DNA of 64,000 bases from Thecaphora thlaspeos (GCA_900291925.1 UWYS01000008.1:806001-870000); one strand, 5' to 3'. Shown: positions 10,555-22,333, counted from the first letter of the stretch. A program made the numbers and translations. The notes: generated from the sequence alone by a model not told the origin.

Positions 10555-11186
10555 GCGAAGGAGGTTGGTAAAGGAGCGGGGCGGCGTGGAGGAGGTGAGG
10601 ATGGGAGGATGGGAGGATGGGAGGATGGGAGAGTGCGTGGTGTGAGTGTGAGGGTAAGTGTGAGTGTGAGTGTGGAAGAAGCCAAGGCGCGAAGGCCCGA
10701 CGCTCGTCTGGAAAAACCCTCGCTGTTCCCGGCTCCGAAAGCAGTGTGCCTTTTCCCCTCCACCTCGACTCCTCCGCACAGACCGCACCGCCTTCCCACT
10801 TGGCACCGGCCTCGAAGCTTCCGCTCGCCGCCGCCTTCTGTTCCTTCATCCATCACCCCCTTACGACTACCACTACCTCTGCTCTCGGCCTCGGCTTCTT
10901 CGACCATCCTCCCTCTATAGAGCGCAAGTGCGAGCAAGTCGAATCGACCTGGTATCCTTCCTCAACCGCACTAGCTTGCTTCGCAGCCCCGCGTCATAAC
11001 CGACAGCATCGTCGACCCTAGTCTTTGGCGGCAGGTCACATCTCGCAGAACATCTCTCCGCGAACGCCAAAGCCTTTCGAGCTTTGCTATCTCACGGCGA
11101 AAAGGAGCCTCCCTCAATTCGTTTCGGGTCATCTCCTGGCCGCTCTGGAAGCTGATCTTTGGCTATTACCGACCGAAGCGGCCGCA
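10555..11186. promoter_or_regulatory. Shared divergent upstream region with low-complexity repeats
   Basis: This 632 bp interval separates the minus-strand small gene from the plus-strand UBA/UIM gene and must hold both promoters. It carries four copies of GGATGGGA at 10599-10630, followed by GTGTGA-type repeats to about 10674. The right half is pyrimidine-rich, as expected of a 5' leader. Confidence 0.5.
10599..10630. repeat. GGATGGGA x 4 minisatellite
   Basis: Four perfect 8 bp units, followed within 10 bp by an imperfect GTGTGA hexamer array up to about 10674. Confidence 0.9.
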
Positions 11187-14100
11187 ATGTCCTCGGAGGA
11201 AGTTGGGTAAGTCGATCAAGTCGCGGCGGATAGGTGAGCCGGCAGATCTTGTGCAGCTTGCTAATTGATCATCGAACGTCCTGCCTCGCTGTCTTCGCTG
11301 CTCTCTTGGTCACATGCTTCACCACACCCCCTGAAAAAACAGCCAGCTGACGGCCATCACAGGATGTAGCGAGGCCGTAGCGAGAGACCTTCTAGCGGTG
11401 AGTTGCGACTGGCAGCAGAATGATCAGGCGATCTGGCGGCGTAGCTGCAGCGCAAGTGGTATACTGACCCTGACTCCTCCCTCTCCTCCTCGTCCTCCTA
11501 CATTGCGTCGTTCCGTCCTGCAGAAATACGATCGTAACATCGAGCGCGCTCTCAACGCGTTCTACGAGGCACAAGATGTAGGTCATCACGCCGTTGCGCT
11601 GCAATCGTGATCGGTGCCGGCTGACCCTCTGGTGCTAGCTGCTTCGGATACAAGCATTGTAACTCCTCTGTTCTGCTTTGACTTCGCTCCCTCAGCAATC
11701 GAGCAGCCAGGTCGCCACCCCAGCAACATCGGCATGGCCTGACTCGTTTCCCGACCCCCACGTCGAATGGTCAAAGCCGGCCGGACCACCACCCTCTTCG
11801 TCGATCGCGACATCTGCGGCGGCGGGGCCGTCCGCGGAGCGGCCACAGCAGTCTGTGACGATCCAACGACCGTCGATCGAGCCTCCGGCCTACGACTTCG
11901 GTGAGTTCGAAAACGGTAGGTGCCGGCTGCTCTTCCTGGTGAAGCTTGTCTCTTCTGCGCCTCTGTTGCTGTCCTTCTTTCTCTGACCTTCCCTCGTTGC
12001 TGTTTCTGCTCCACCTCCTCACTTCCTCGCCCTCGCAGGCCTCGCTGCCAATGACAGCAACGGCCCTATAGATCTCACTGGTGACTCCATTCACGACGAG
12101 GACATTCGAAAGGCCATGGCTGCGTCGCTCGAGGATTTGCAAGGCGCCGGCAGCGGCTACTCTGCGCAAGCATCCGCGGCAAGCCAGGCGACGATCGGGC
12201 CCATGCCCGAATCGCAGCAGCAGCATCAAACGGTGAGTTATGACCCCTCCGCAGGTGTCGCTTGACGCAGAGCACGGGTCTAAATTGCGACATACGGACA
12301 CGATGCCTCGGATGCCTCACTTTGTTGTTGTTGTGTTTGTGGCGACGGTGGTGGTGCGATGATCCCTTGATGTCTCCTGAAGGCGGCGGGCCGGCGGGAA
12401 AGCGCAACAGGCTCCACACGACGAAAGAGGCGAGCCGTCTCCTGTCACTTTCTAGCTGCATCTGATGCAGCGCCGCAGACCTCAGACGAAACGGAAGCTA
12501 TATCATCCGTCGCTGCTCCTGGCTCGCCCAATCCTCTGGCGGCTGCTGGAAAGTACGGCCTAAGAGATCGAGGAAAGATCGCGAGACCGACCCAGGGCCT
12601 GGCAGCTCCAGCCAGCCTAAGGTTGAGCGCCACAGAGAGGTCCTCGGCGCCCGGAGGCCGGCATCAGGGCAGCAGGACGTACGGCCGACGTCGCGCCAAC
12701 AGGCGCCTAAAGGGGGAACTGTTCTGCGAGGAGGTAGATTACGACATGGTGGGCATCCTGTTCCGATGGCGGGTGGCCAGCTCGGGGACTGCAGCGCTGG
12801 CTGTGTCCTCGATTCGTTTCGAGCAGCTCCCTGCTCGCCTATGCATCTCGCTCCTCTGGACGGCGGACGGCGGGAAAGGGAATGTGCCGTTGAATGCCTT
12901 CTTTAGGGGCATCGGGGTTTCCGCACATTCTCTGATTGCCTCGAGACTCTTCTTGCTGACAATGTTTGCCGGCTTTTCCTTCTATATTCTGTCCGCATCG
13001 ACATTGCCGGGGACAGACGCTTTCGGAGGACGAACAGCTTCGCCAGGCGCTCGAGGCGAGCGTTCAGAGCCATAACGGCGGCGGACTCGGTCAGGAGACG
13101 TCGGGATCCAGGACGCCGCTCCTGCCACCGCATCTGGAGCTGGGCGAGAAGAGCCAGCGCAAAGACGGGACTCCCATCGCTCTCGTTCCTCCGTTTGCGA
13201 CAATCGAGGTCGTCGCGGCCCTGCTCCAGGCAATGTTCGCCTCGACGCCAGCGCGCCACGCCTTTCTTTCGTTTGCTCTGCCAGACGAGAGGGCCACGGA
13301 CCTGGTCAACTACTGGAAGGGCGTCTCTCCATCGTCGTCGTCGTCGTCGTCATCGGACGCCGATGCGCCGCTGTATGCGTCCATCGACCCGCGCTACCGA
13401 CCGGCGGTCGACCTTTGCCGCCGTTTGCAGACGCTCTTCGCCTTCATGAATGAGTCCGAGCGATCGGCCTGCGTCGTCACCGATGTCTCGACCCTGACGC
13501 CGAACCGTATCCACCTGATGGGGGCCAATGCGGTGCCGCCAAGCACGATCGCGACGACCTTCTACGAGTTCGTTGTCTCTAGCTACGAAGACGCCGTCAA
13601 GGCGACGGCGGCGCTTTTCACCGCGTCGGCAGACCAGCTGCCTCCAGGCATCAACGCGGCCGAGCTGCAAGAGCAGATGGCCCGGGAGCAGACGAGGTAG
13701 GTTGGTCCAGATATGGTCTAGGAACAGCGAAGGTGCCAATAGATCCGTGCTGACACGCTATTTTTGTTCCCACATTCGTTGCTACTCTCGTGATCGTCGA
13801 CGTGCAGCGTCTTTCAGTCGTACGGCGCTATCGCACATGCTTCGCCTCCATCGCCCTCGGACGGTCACGACGCTGATGGCATACCCCACCCTGCGAGCGT
13901 CCCAGTGCCGCGGTGCTTCCTGCGGCTGATCCACGACGCGGTCAACAGCGACATATTCAGCTGCCTGAGGGCTGCTCTAGCGACCGATGGTGAAGGGGCG
14001 CTCATCACGGACGCGGCCGGCGTCCTGGCGATGGCCGTCGATCATCAGCCGGCCAGCGGCGACGAGTCACTCCCGCCTTTTACCGTCGAGGAGACGCTGT

Positions 14101-15318
14101 ACCTGGATCCCTTCCTCTGGAACAAGCGGAGAGGCCTCCGTCTCGACTCTGAGCTGTACGCTCCCGAGCTTCAGGTCACCCACACGGCGATACAGGAGCT
14201 CGAGGCTCGGAAGCAGAAGCTTGAGGGCGCCGGCGACAAGGAATCGGCGACGCTGCTCAAAACAGCCGTTGATTACTTCGAAAGGCTCACGCTGGCGGAC
14301 AAGGACACGATGCGTGGGCAGATGCAGAGCGAGGCCGCACTGCGGCTCAGGCAGATCCTCGCAAGGCTCGAGCAAGACCGTAGAGGTGAATATGAGAAAG
14401 CTGGCCGTGCCGGAGGGCAATATCGACGTCAACGGTCCGGAAACCCGCAGGACCGTCACGCTGATTTCGACGTCGTTGTTCACTGTGGCTCGCTTCAATT
14501 GATCGCTGTTCAGACACGGACGCGCTGATCGGCTCGCTCAGAGCGCAGGTCGACTCCAAGGGAGTAGAGTCGCAGCGATTGGCCCGGGAGGAGGCAGCAA
14601 GGCCAGAGTGGCGAAAGGTGAGCTCGGGCACTTTCTTTCAGCCGACGAGAGCGGACCTGCGCTGAAAGATCTGGTCTCTTTGTCTCTCCAACCCTCTCGT
14701 CTATTACCCTTTCTTTTCTGCGCAGGTGGCCTACGAGCTGCAAGCTGTGTTGGTGCACGAGAGCCATCGCATCATGTCGTACGTCAAGCAGCGCGACAGC
14801 AAGTGGTGGCGTACCTGTGGTGGCGTCGCGTCGGAGGTGAGCGTCGAGGAGGCGACGGGCGACAAGCTGCGCGACCGCAACTCGGGCGACGTGTTTTGGG
14901 TATGCTACCAACGGCGACGGTTGGATCAGACGCCCGGCGAACCGTGTCCCGAGGCGACCAAGGTGAGTGTCCCTTCTCGCTCGGGCGAGGGCGAGAGAGC
15001 GCGATGTTGCCCAGGCATGGATGATGGTGAAGTGCTTGTGACTGACTAGTTTGGTCTGGTCCTCCTGTCGTCCCTGGCCTGCACTCATGGTGTCAGAGTG
15101 CGGTACAAGAGGACAACCTGACGCTGCAGTCCGAGCTGCTGTCGCTGGCGCGCTCCGACGCAGCGACGCCCATCGCCACCGATATGGGCGCAGGCGGCGA
15201 CGAGGGCGACGGCAACGACAACGGCAACGACGCGCAAGCATCAACGAAGGCGATCCCGACGTCGCCGGCGCCCGATACGGAGGGCACGGCCAGAGCCGTC
15301 GAGGACACCGAGGCTTAG
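11187..15318 (+). CDS. UBA/UIM protein with degenerate USP25/28-type domain
   Basis: About 11 exons give some 872 residues: 11187-11206, 11343-11397, 11524-11577, 11696-11900 (or 11915), 12039-12232, about 12479-12748, 13017-13696, 13808-14385, 14514-14617, 14726-14962 and 15097-15318. All junctions keep phase; donors are mostly GTGAGT or GTAAGT and all acceptors end in AG. Exon 6 is the least certain. An N-terminal UBA-like helix (LTAITGCSEAVARDLL, then NIERALNAFYEAQD) is followed by two ubiquitin-interacting motifs, DEDIRKAMAASLED and EDEQLRQALEASVQ. This UBA-UIM-UIM order is that of USP25/USP28. The USP-like part starts at TPIALVPPFATIEV, where active enzymes have a GNTCW box, and ends with YELQAVLVHESHRIMSYV, where they have a GHY box. 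Both catalytic boxes are therefore lost. The likely role is ubiquitin binding rather than cleavage; the cellular process is unknown. Confidence 0.75.
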
Positions 15319-16480
15319 ATATGGGGCAGGCCAAGCGGGCCGCTCACAGTCGGAATGTTAGACGCGATGAAGAGAGTGGGCGTCGTCGAATGCAACACCT
15401 TGCCTGCTACTGTCAACCACTTGTCGCTGCAATACAGTCCGGCTCTGAGTACTCGTTCGCCACAGATGCTTGCCGCGCCGTCATGAGGCGCGACGGCGAC
15501 GACGACGACAACCCAAGAAGGACGGTAAGAATGACCAGAGGTCATGAGGCGAGGCGGGGCAGAGACGACGCGGCTCTTTGTGCCGGGCGCGCCCCTCTGG
15601 CGAGGGCCAAAAAAAGCACGGGAGCGAGGCATCCTGGAAAAGCGCGGCTTCTCGGCCTCTGCCTCCTGAGTTAGCACTGAGTTGGCACCTCCCTCCGCCC
15701 TTCTCTCGCTTCCACCACCGCGCTCCGTACTCTCAAACGCCACCGCCTCCCAGCCTCATCGCGCTAACCACCATCATCGCCACCACAACCACTACCACCT
15801 CCACAGCCTCCCCCGCTCATCTGACGCCTTTGATCGGTACGACAACCTTGACATTAGCGAGCAGTCCAGTCGACGCTCTTTTCCTTATTCACGACCGCCC
15901 CCAACTCGACCACCGCCTTCGGCCCCGCCACACGTTTTGCAACCGTCGACTTCATCTCCGCCCTTCTCTGGATTTTGGCGACGCCTGCATCTCGTCTCTT
16001 TGCATCCTCCCTGGCCTCTGCCCGCCCCACCAATCTGGCATCGGCCGTCCCAGCTGATGACCCCGGCCGCTGCCAGCGCACACCCGAGTCAGGTTTGACC
16101 GGCAAATTGTCCCGGTTGCCATCACCTTTCCGCCTTCGACAATTCCCTTCTATCACCCTTTCGCAACTCGCCCTCGCCTCTTTCCAACGACCCTCATGCC
16201 CCCTCCCCCTTGACAAATCAATCGCGCCATGTGCTCCACCTTCGCCCAGTATCGGCTCTAATTCTTCTACCGTCCACCAACCAAGCCGCTCGATACGATA
16301 CTCTCCACCGCCACCGCTCGTGGCGCCGGACTGCAGCGGCCCCTACCGCTCACCATAGCAGCAGCAGCAAAAACAGCACCAGTCGACACGCCGCCCTTGT
16401 TCACGTTTCCAGCCTCCTAAAATCTCCTCCCGCGGCATACTGCGATCTCCCAGGAGACACGCAAGCCCGGCTTCGTCGCC
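15319..16480. other. Intergenic region and CT-rich leader
   Basis: The first 350 bp follow the stop of the ubiquitin-binding gene. From about 15690 to 16480 the plus strand is strongly C/T-rich (CCACC, CCGCC and TCTC runs), typical of a long 5' leader for the RasGEF that starts at 16481. Open frames here are Pro/Ser/His composition artefacts. Confidence 0.6.
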
Positions 16481-19400
16481 ATGTCTAGCTCATCGCGACA
16501 GCACGCGCTCGCCGCCAGGGCGACCGCGATGCCACAATATAGCCGTCCCGGCGCCGATACCCCTGTCGCGCCGCAGGATCACGCCGCAGCCGCCTTCACC
16601 TCACCTCCCGCCGACGTCGAGACGACAAACTGGAACGCCGTCAAGATGCTCGCCAGCAAGTACGGCATCTCGCTCAAGAGCGCCGCAGACGTGCAGAACT
16701 CCGCCGTCGCTCGGGCGCAGCAAGCCGAGGAAGATGGATCCGCCCAGAACAGATCAGCAAACTCCGAGGATCTAGGGGTCGGCACACCCTTTGAGATCAC
16801 CGCCACCAAGCTCGAGGGCGGACGCTTCATCTATCGCTTCAAGTGGCGAGGCCACAGTGCGCCGAGCGGCGGCTCCTCCGAGGTGGGCAGGAAGAACGCC
16901 ACAGACGGCCGTCAGCCAGGCCAGGGCGAAAACCAGACGGACGTCTCTTTCGTCCCACGCTCGGTCTCGTCTGGCGCCATCGTCAGCGGCAACGGCAGGC
17001 CGTTCGGGCCGGAGGAGCTCGCAGCGCAAGCTGGGCAAAGCCGTTTCCGAAAGTCGGGGAGCTTCATGCTCAAGAGCTCGCGCTCAATACCCGTCCTGCG
17101 CGGTAACCGATCCGCCTCGAGTAACCAGAGCCGCAGCCCCTTTGCTGTAGCTGCCGGAGAAGCGGCAGCGACGGAGCTCACGCGGGGTGGTCTCTTCCTC
17201 CCCAACCGCCAGGCCGCTGCCGCTCTAGGCGACCGTTCTGATGCGCCCCACGGCGTTGGACCCAGCGCGTGGCACGGCCTTGGCTCCAGCTCGCTGGCGC
17301 CCGCGGCCGGTCCCTCGTCGTCTTCATCCTCCGCCAGTCGGTCGGCCTCGGCTGCAGCAGGTGGCTCGGTTGCAATGGCCCGTGCAGAAAGCACTCCTGT
17401 CAAAGGCGCCCACGCCAAGCGCAACTGGACCGGACGGCTGGAGGAGGGGGATGTCCTCGGTGCCATCCTCGGCCTGCGCCAGGAGGCGGTCTGGACGGCG
17501 GTCGGCGACTCTGGACGCGGCGAAGCCGAGCCTCTTGAGGTCCTGCGAACGCCTGACGTCAACTTAGACCAGGCCTCGGAGCTACCATCGAAGGCGCACG
17601 CACACCTTCGGAAAACGGCGGATCCCTCACTGCTCGGTTTTCACGACGGCCACACGCCGTCAATACAGGTGCGACCGTTCGGCAGTGACGTCCTCTTGCA
17701 GCCCGAGCCGCCACACACCTTTTCCCGAGCGATGCTTGGAGTCCAAAGGCCTTTCCCTGCTGATCGCAGCGCCGATCTCACCGATGGGACTGATCCCGGG
17801 TTGTTCTCGACGGAGCACGTGCTGCCCGAGCTCGACCTGGGGAATCGTTTCGCCATGTCGTCTCGCGTGCACCATCTCAGAGAGGTGCCGTCGTCAGCCT
17901 CAGTGGCTTCCGATGCCACCGCCAGGGGGGATTCGGCTACTTCGACTGGTTCCGTCGACGACCCCGCGACAAGGCCACCTGCTGGGCGGGAGCAGGAGCA
18001 GGAAACGGCGTCGGGCATCGTCCTGTTCGACGTCCTCCAGGACTACACCCGACCCCCGCCTACCCATAGAGATGTAGCAGCCACCGCTTCGACCCCTCGC
18101 TCGTCGAGCGCGGATAATGTCTCGTCTCACCGCCGCTTCAACTCTGCCGACCTGCTGACGAGCTACTCCATGCAGGGCAATGTCGAGGCGCAGAAGCACT
18201 TTATCGCCGAGGCACAGTCGCTTCCCACCTCTGCTGCTCCTGGAGACGATCCACGCTTCGCTCTGTGGGCGGTTCGCAGCGACAGGGGCGACGGCGTCCT
18301 CATCGCCGCCGGGCGAGACGGCGACACCTCTGCGATGCAGTCCCTCCTGCTTGGTTCGTCGGTCCACAGTCTCGCCGGCAACAAGCGTCGAGGCGGCAGG
18401 ACGGTATCGTCGTCATCCTCGTCTTCGACGCGGGTCCTCGAGGAGAGCATCTCTGACGGATCCGGGCGCAGCGCTCGCAGCGGCTTCAAGGCTGACAGCC
18501 GCCGCTTCCGGGGTTTCCAGCAGGGCTCAGACCTCTTTGCGACGGGCAAGGCGGTTCTGCTCGCAGCGACGCCGGCCCGTCTCGTCGCCGAGATCACTTC
18601 CGAGATCGACCAGCGCCTTTTGACCGACTTCTTCTACACCTACCGCGACTACATGGCGCCGAGCGAGCTGCTGCGGCTGCTCACGCTCCGCTTCGACTGG
18701 GCTCTGGCCGAGCCGACGTCTGCGCAGGACGAGGCGCGCCGACGCATCGTCCGGGTTCGGAGCTATGTTGCGATCAAGTACTGGCTCCTCCACCACTTCG
18801 AGTTCGACTTCCTCCCCAACCGCGAGCTGCGACAGGGCCTGGCGCGCTGGCTCAACGCAGTGGTCAAGGACGAGCGGATGCAGTCGCGCCCGGCGGACCT
18901 CGGCATCATCAAGAGCCTCCACAAGATCGTGCGGGGCCTCAAGGCGAGCTACGCCAAGAACGGGGTCGGAGCTCTGCTGTACCACGACGTTGGCCGAGTT
19001 CAGCAGCAGGGTCACACCGCGCAGGGCACTCGCAAGGAAGGGATCGTCGATATCGAGCCGACCGGACAGGATCTGGAGGGCGGCGCCAAGCACCAGGACG
19101 ATGCGGACCCGCGCTCGCCGGCCGTAGGCGATGTCGACCTGAGCTTTGCTGTGGACGAGTGCGAACATGATGGCGACGCCGCCGCCGCCGCCGCCGCTGT
19201 CGCAGCTGGTGCCGACGGATCTCCACGTCTGGCCAACGGGACATCTGGACGGCATGCATCCAACAACGAGACCGTTCAGGCCATCCGGGCCGCAGCGCTG
19301 AAGGCGGCCGCGGAGTCAGTGGTTCTCTTGCCTCACAGGCAGGCGACCGCCCACATGAAGCCGACCCTGGCTGCCGCGCAGTCCCCCAACCTGACCTCGA

Positions 19401-22333
19401 GCGCATCTCGCCCGCGGCCCCTTCCTCACGCCCACAACACGATCTCGAGGGTCTTTGTCCAGACGGTGGGCCGGCTCTCGCGCTTCAAACGCGTGCTCGG
19501 CAACCGGTCGACGCTGCTGCCCAGCTTGTCGTCGACCGACGCCGGCCACGACGATCTCGAGTTCGAGGCCAACGACTCTGGCGACCTGCTCTTCATTCGT
19601 GGTGGCCTCGAAAGCTTCTTGCAGTACTTCGACATCGACAGCACAGCCGGCAGCAGCAGCGCTAGCAACGCTTGGGGCCCGTCGTCACTGTCTGACAGCA
19701 CTGCAGAGGCTGGCGAGCAAGAGGAAGACGACGAAGACGAAGAAGACGACGAGCGCCAGGTGTCGGACAGCACCACAAAAGAGACACCGAGCTTGAGCGC
19801 GTCTTCTGTCGACCACTCGACGCCGGCGAGCTCGATCGACCTGACTCCCCACAGCTTCGACGATCCACCATCGCACGAGCCTCCCGCCAAGCCGGAGCAC
19901 GACCTCGGCATACAGGGCGTCGAGCCCAGCCTCTCTTCGGAGTTGGAAGACCCAGGCGAGAGCGCGCAGCCCTCGTTCGGCCCGCTCGGCCTAGAGCTAA
20001 GCTCCATCGGATCGCTGACCGCGTCGAAGCATCTTCGTCATGGTTCGGACCACCTTCACCACACCACCAGCGATCAGACGCTGCGGTCCGTGTCTCGACT
20101 GGAAGAGGCGGTGGCCGCAGGCTGCGGAGAGAGTGTGGCTCGGCGCACCCCGTCGAGGGCTTCCAGCCGCAAGGCGGCGCCAAGCGTACGATGGTCAGTC
20201 AAATCGCGCGCCAGCGGGCCGAGAATCGTCCAGATCGACGACATCGATCTCTCCAGCGACGAGGACGACGGCGCGGTGCGGAGGGCTCTGCGCCGGCTTC
20301 CGGGCGCCCGCGACCTCCGGATGGCTAACAACGTCCGCGACCTCGAGCCCGTCCGCCAGAGCGTCGACTCGATGGCCTCGTCGTTCGCCCATTTCAGGAT
20401 CTCGGAAGCGTTCCCGAGGACCCAGGCTCGTCCGATGAGTGCCGACAGCGTCGCCCTTTCTGCGGCCTCGAGCCAGCCCGCCTTCGGCATCGTCCAGTCC
20501 GAGATGCTAGACCCGGACGAGGCGCTGCAAGGTTACGAGCTGGTCAAGGGCTTCCGGCTCGATGGGTTCGACAGCGACGACGACGAGCCCGGCGATGTCG
20601 AGGCCGCGCTGCGCCGGCTCGAAGGCATCATCGACGAGGATAAGCAGCGCGAAAAGGCGAAGAGGGTCGAGGTACTGTGGCAGAAGTCCCTCGCCCGCAA
20701 CGCCGGCGAGGGAGACGGAGATGGAGATAAGGGAAGCCCATCGGCGACCGCTGCTGCGCTCGACAGTGTGGAGAAGCCGTCCCGCTCCTCGGTCGTGGTC
20801 AAGCCCGAACGCCGCTCGTACAGCTCGGCCGCATCGCTGGCGGACAACGAAGAGGAGGAGCACGCGGACACCTCCGGCCACTCTGGCTCTACCGGGCCAA
20901 CCGACGCCACACGGGCGGTCTATGACGAACCCAAGGAGGAGCTGTCGGACACGCTCGATTCGTTCTTGGATCTAGACGAAGACAGCCCGCGGGTATCTCG
21001 AGCCCGACGGGAGTCGGCCTCGTCCAACCTGTCGTACGATGAGCAGCGTTCGCCGCCGCCGTCACTCCGCGCGGTCCTGCCGGCAGAGACTGGCAACGAA
21101 GCCGCCAGGGAGGCCAAGGGCAGCAAGAGGGCCTTGCGAGGCCCGCAGTCGGCAATTGCACCGCCGTCCAAGACGGCCGTCGCCATCACCAATGCCCCTC
21201 AATCCGGCTTCTCGGTCCAAAACGCCCGCAGGAACCCGCCGCATAGGGCCGCCGCCATCGCCGCCGCCGCGAGGTTGACGTTGCCCAACCGCTTCGGCGG
21301 AGCTAGCATGGCCCCGCCGCCGGTCCACCGCTCCTTCCTGTTCGCCTACCGCTCTGACGTGATTGCGCGCCAGATGTGCCTGATCGAGGCGGAGCTGCTT
21401 CAGGCCGTCAGCTGGGACGAAATGGCTGGATCGCGCTGGAAGGAGCGCCGCTACAAAAGCGAGGTGACCGACTGGGAGAGCTTCTATCGCGACCGGGTCC
21501 GCGACCGCCTCGAGGCGCAGCGCAACAACCGTATCTACCGCGAGTGCGCAGTCGAGGCGATTGTCGCACGGTTCAACCTGACGTCAAACTGGGTGGCGAG
21601 CGAGGTGGTGCTGACGCAAAGCCTCGACGAGCGCGTCGCCGTCGTGAGCAAGTTCATCCGCTTGGCGCTGCGGTGCTATCTCCAGTCCAACTACGCCTCG
21701 CTCGCCCAGATCATCTTTGGCCTGTCGACACCGTGGGTGGAGAGGCTGCACCACACCTGGTCGCGCGTCGGTTACTACGAGATGCGCATCTGGCGCGACC
21801 TCAACTCATTCGTCGGGCCCAAGAACAACTTCCGCCACCTGCGCAACGCGATGCAGGCCATGGCGGTCGATGCCGGGATCGAGGACCTCAGCTCGGCCGG
21901 ATCCACCAACTTCACCGCCGCCGCCGCGACGACGGCGGGGCACCACCACGTCGCAAAGCAAGGCTGCATCCCGTTCTTCGGCCTGTTCGTCTCGGACCTG
22001 ATGGTCAACGACCTGCTGCCGAGCCACCTGGACCCGTCGTCGCCCGACTCTCCGCCCTCTGTCGACGCCGAGACGGGTCGACTGACGCAGCTGGCCAAGC
22101 CGGAGGCGTTCGACCACCTCGCACCGCTGCCGGCTGGCGTCGAGTTCGAGCCGCTCGTCAACATCTACAAGTACCGCATCGTCTCGTCGACCATCAAAAA
22201 CGTCCTCGCGTTCCAGGAGCGCGCCAAGGCGTACAACTTTGAGGCCGATGCGGGCGTCTATGTCAAGTGCCTCAAGATCCGCTGTCTCCAGGGCGAGCAG
22301 CTGGCAAAGGTCTCGCACGCGGCGGAGCCATGA
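16481..22333 (+). CDS. LTE1: Lte1-type Ras-family guanine nucleotide exchange factor
   Basis: This intronless gene encodes 1950 residues. A RasGEF N-terminal (REM) module lies at about 690-800 (LTDFFYTYRDYMAPSELLRL). A catalytic RasGEF domain fills about 1615-1930 (FLFAYRSDVIARQMCLIE, then VEAIVARFNLTSNWVASEV, and PFFGLFVSDL near the end). The roughly 800 residues between them are Ser/Asp/Glu-rich and include an acidic EEDDEDEEDDE stretch. REM and GEF modules split by a very long spacer are the hallmark of fungal Lte1, which promotes mitotic exit and opposes Kin4 in budding yeast. A Cdc25-type Ras activator is the alternative; no SH3 domain is visible, and catalytic GEF domains alone do not decide it. 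The GEF domain has a short insertion near the expected FLGLYL segment (Ala/His-rich, around 1805-1825). Confidence 0.85.
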   Translation: MSSSSRQHALAARATAMPQYSRPGADTPVAPQDHAAAAFTSPPADVETTNWNAVKMLASKYGISLKSAADVQNSAVARAQQAEEDGSAQNRSANSEDLGVGTPFEITATKLEGGRFIYRFKWRGHSAPSGGSSEVGRKNATDGRQPGQGENQTDVSFVPRSVSSGAIVSGNGRPFGPEELAAQAGQSRFRKSGSFMLKSSRSIPVLRGNRSASSNQSRSPFAVAAGEAAATELTRGGLFLPNRQAAAALGDRSDAPHGVGPSAWHGLGSSSLAPAAGPSSSSSSASRSASAAAGGSVAMARAESTPVKGAHAKRNWTGRLEEGDVLGAILGLRQEAVWTAVGDSGRGEAEPLEVLRTPDVNLDQASELPSKAHAHLRKTADPSLLGFHDGHTPSIQVRPFGSDVLLQPEPPHTFSRAMLGVQRPFPADRSADLTDGTDPGLFSTEHVLPELDLGNRFAMSSRVHHLREVPSSASVASDATARGDSATSTGSVDDPATRPPAGREQEQETASGIVLFDVLQDYTRPPPTHRDVAATASTPRSSSADNVSSHRRFNSADLLTSYSMQGNVEAQKHFIAEAQSLPTSAAPGDDPRFALWAVRSDRGDGVLIAAGRDGDTSAMQSLLLGSSVHSLAGNKRRGGRTVSSSSSSSTRVLEESISDGSGRSARSGFKADSRRFRGFQQGSDLFATGKAVLLAATPARLVAEITSEIDQRLLTDFFYTYRDYMAPSELLRLLTLRFDWALAEPTSAQDEARRRIVRVRSYVAIKYWLLHHFEFDFLPNRELRQGLARWLNAVVKDERMQSRPADLGIIKSLHKIVRGLKASYAKNGVGALLYHDVGRVQQQGHTAQGTRKEGIVDIEPTGQDLEGGAKHQDDADPRSPAVGDVDLSFAVDECEHDGDAAAAAAAVAAGADGSPRLANGTSGRHASNNETVQAIRAAALKAAAESVVLLPHRQATAHMKPTLAAAQSPNLTSSASRPRPLPHAHNTISRVFVQTVGRLSRFKRVLGNRSTLLPSLSSTDAGHDDLEFEANDSGDLLFIRGGLESFLQYFDIDSTAGSSSASNAWGPSSLSDSTAEAGEQEEDDEDEEDDERQVSDSTTKETPSLSASSVDHSTPASSIDLTPHSFDDPPSHEPPAKPEHDLGIQGVEPSLSSELEDPGESAQPSFGPLGLELSSIGSLTASKHLRHGSDHLHHTTSDQTLRSVSRLEEAVAAGCGESVARRTPSRASSRKAAPSVRWSVKSRASGPRIVQIDDIDLSSDEDDGAVRRALRRLPGARDLRMANNVRDLEPVRQSVDSMASSFAHFRISEAFPRTQARPMSADSVALSAASSQPAFGIVQSEMLDPDEALQGYELVKGFRLDGFDSDDDEPGDVEAALRRLEGIIDEDKQREKAKRVEVLWQKSLARNAGEGDGDGDKGSPSATAAALDSVEKPSRSSVVVKPERRSYSSAASLADNEEEEHADTSGHSGSTGPTDATRAVYDEPKEELSDTLDSFLDLDEDSPRVSRARRESASSNLSYDEQRSPPPSLRAVLPAETGNEAAREAKGSKRALRGPQSAIAPPSKTAVAITNAPQSGFSVQNARRNPPHRAAAIAAAARLTLPNRFGGASMAPPPVHRSFLFAYRSDVIARQMCLIEAELLQAVSWDEMAGSRWKERRYKSEVTDWESFYRDRVRDRLEAQRNNRIYRECAVEAIVARFNLTSNWVASEVVLTQSLDERVAVVSKFIRLALRCYLQSNYASLAQIIFGLSTPWVERLHHTWSRVGYYEMRIWRDLNSFVGPKNNFRHLRNAMQAMAVDAGIEDLSSAGSTNFTAAAATTAGHHHVAKQGCIPFFGLFVSDLMVNDLLPSHLDPSSPDSPPSVDAETGRLTQLAKPEAFDHLAPLPAGVEFEPLVNIYKYRIVSSTIKNVLAFQERAKAYNFEADAGVYVKCLKIRCLQGEQLAKVSHAAEP

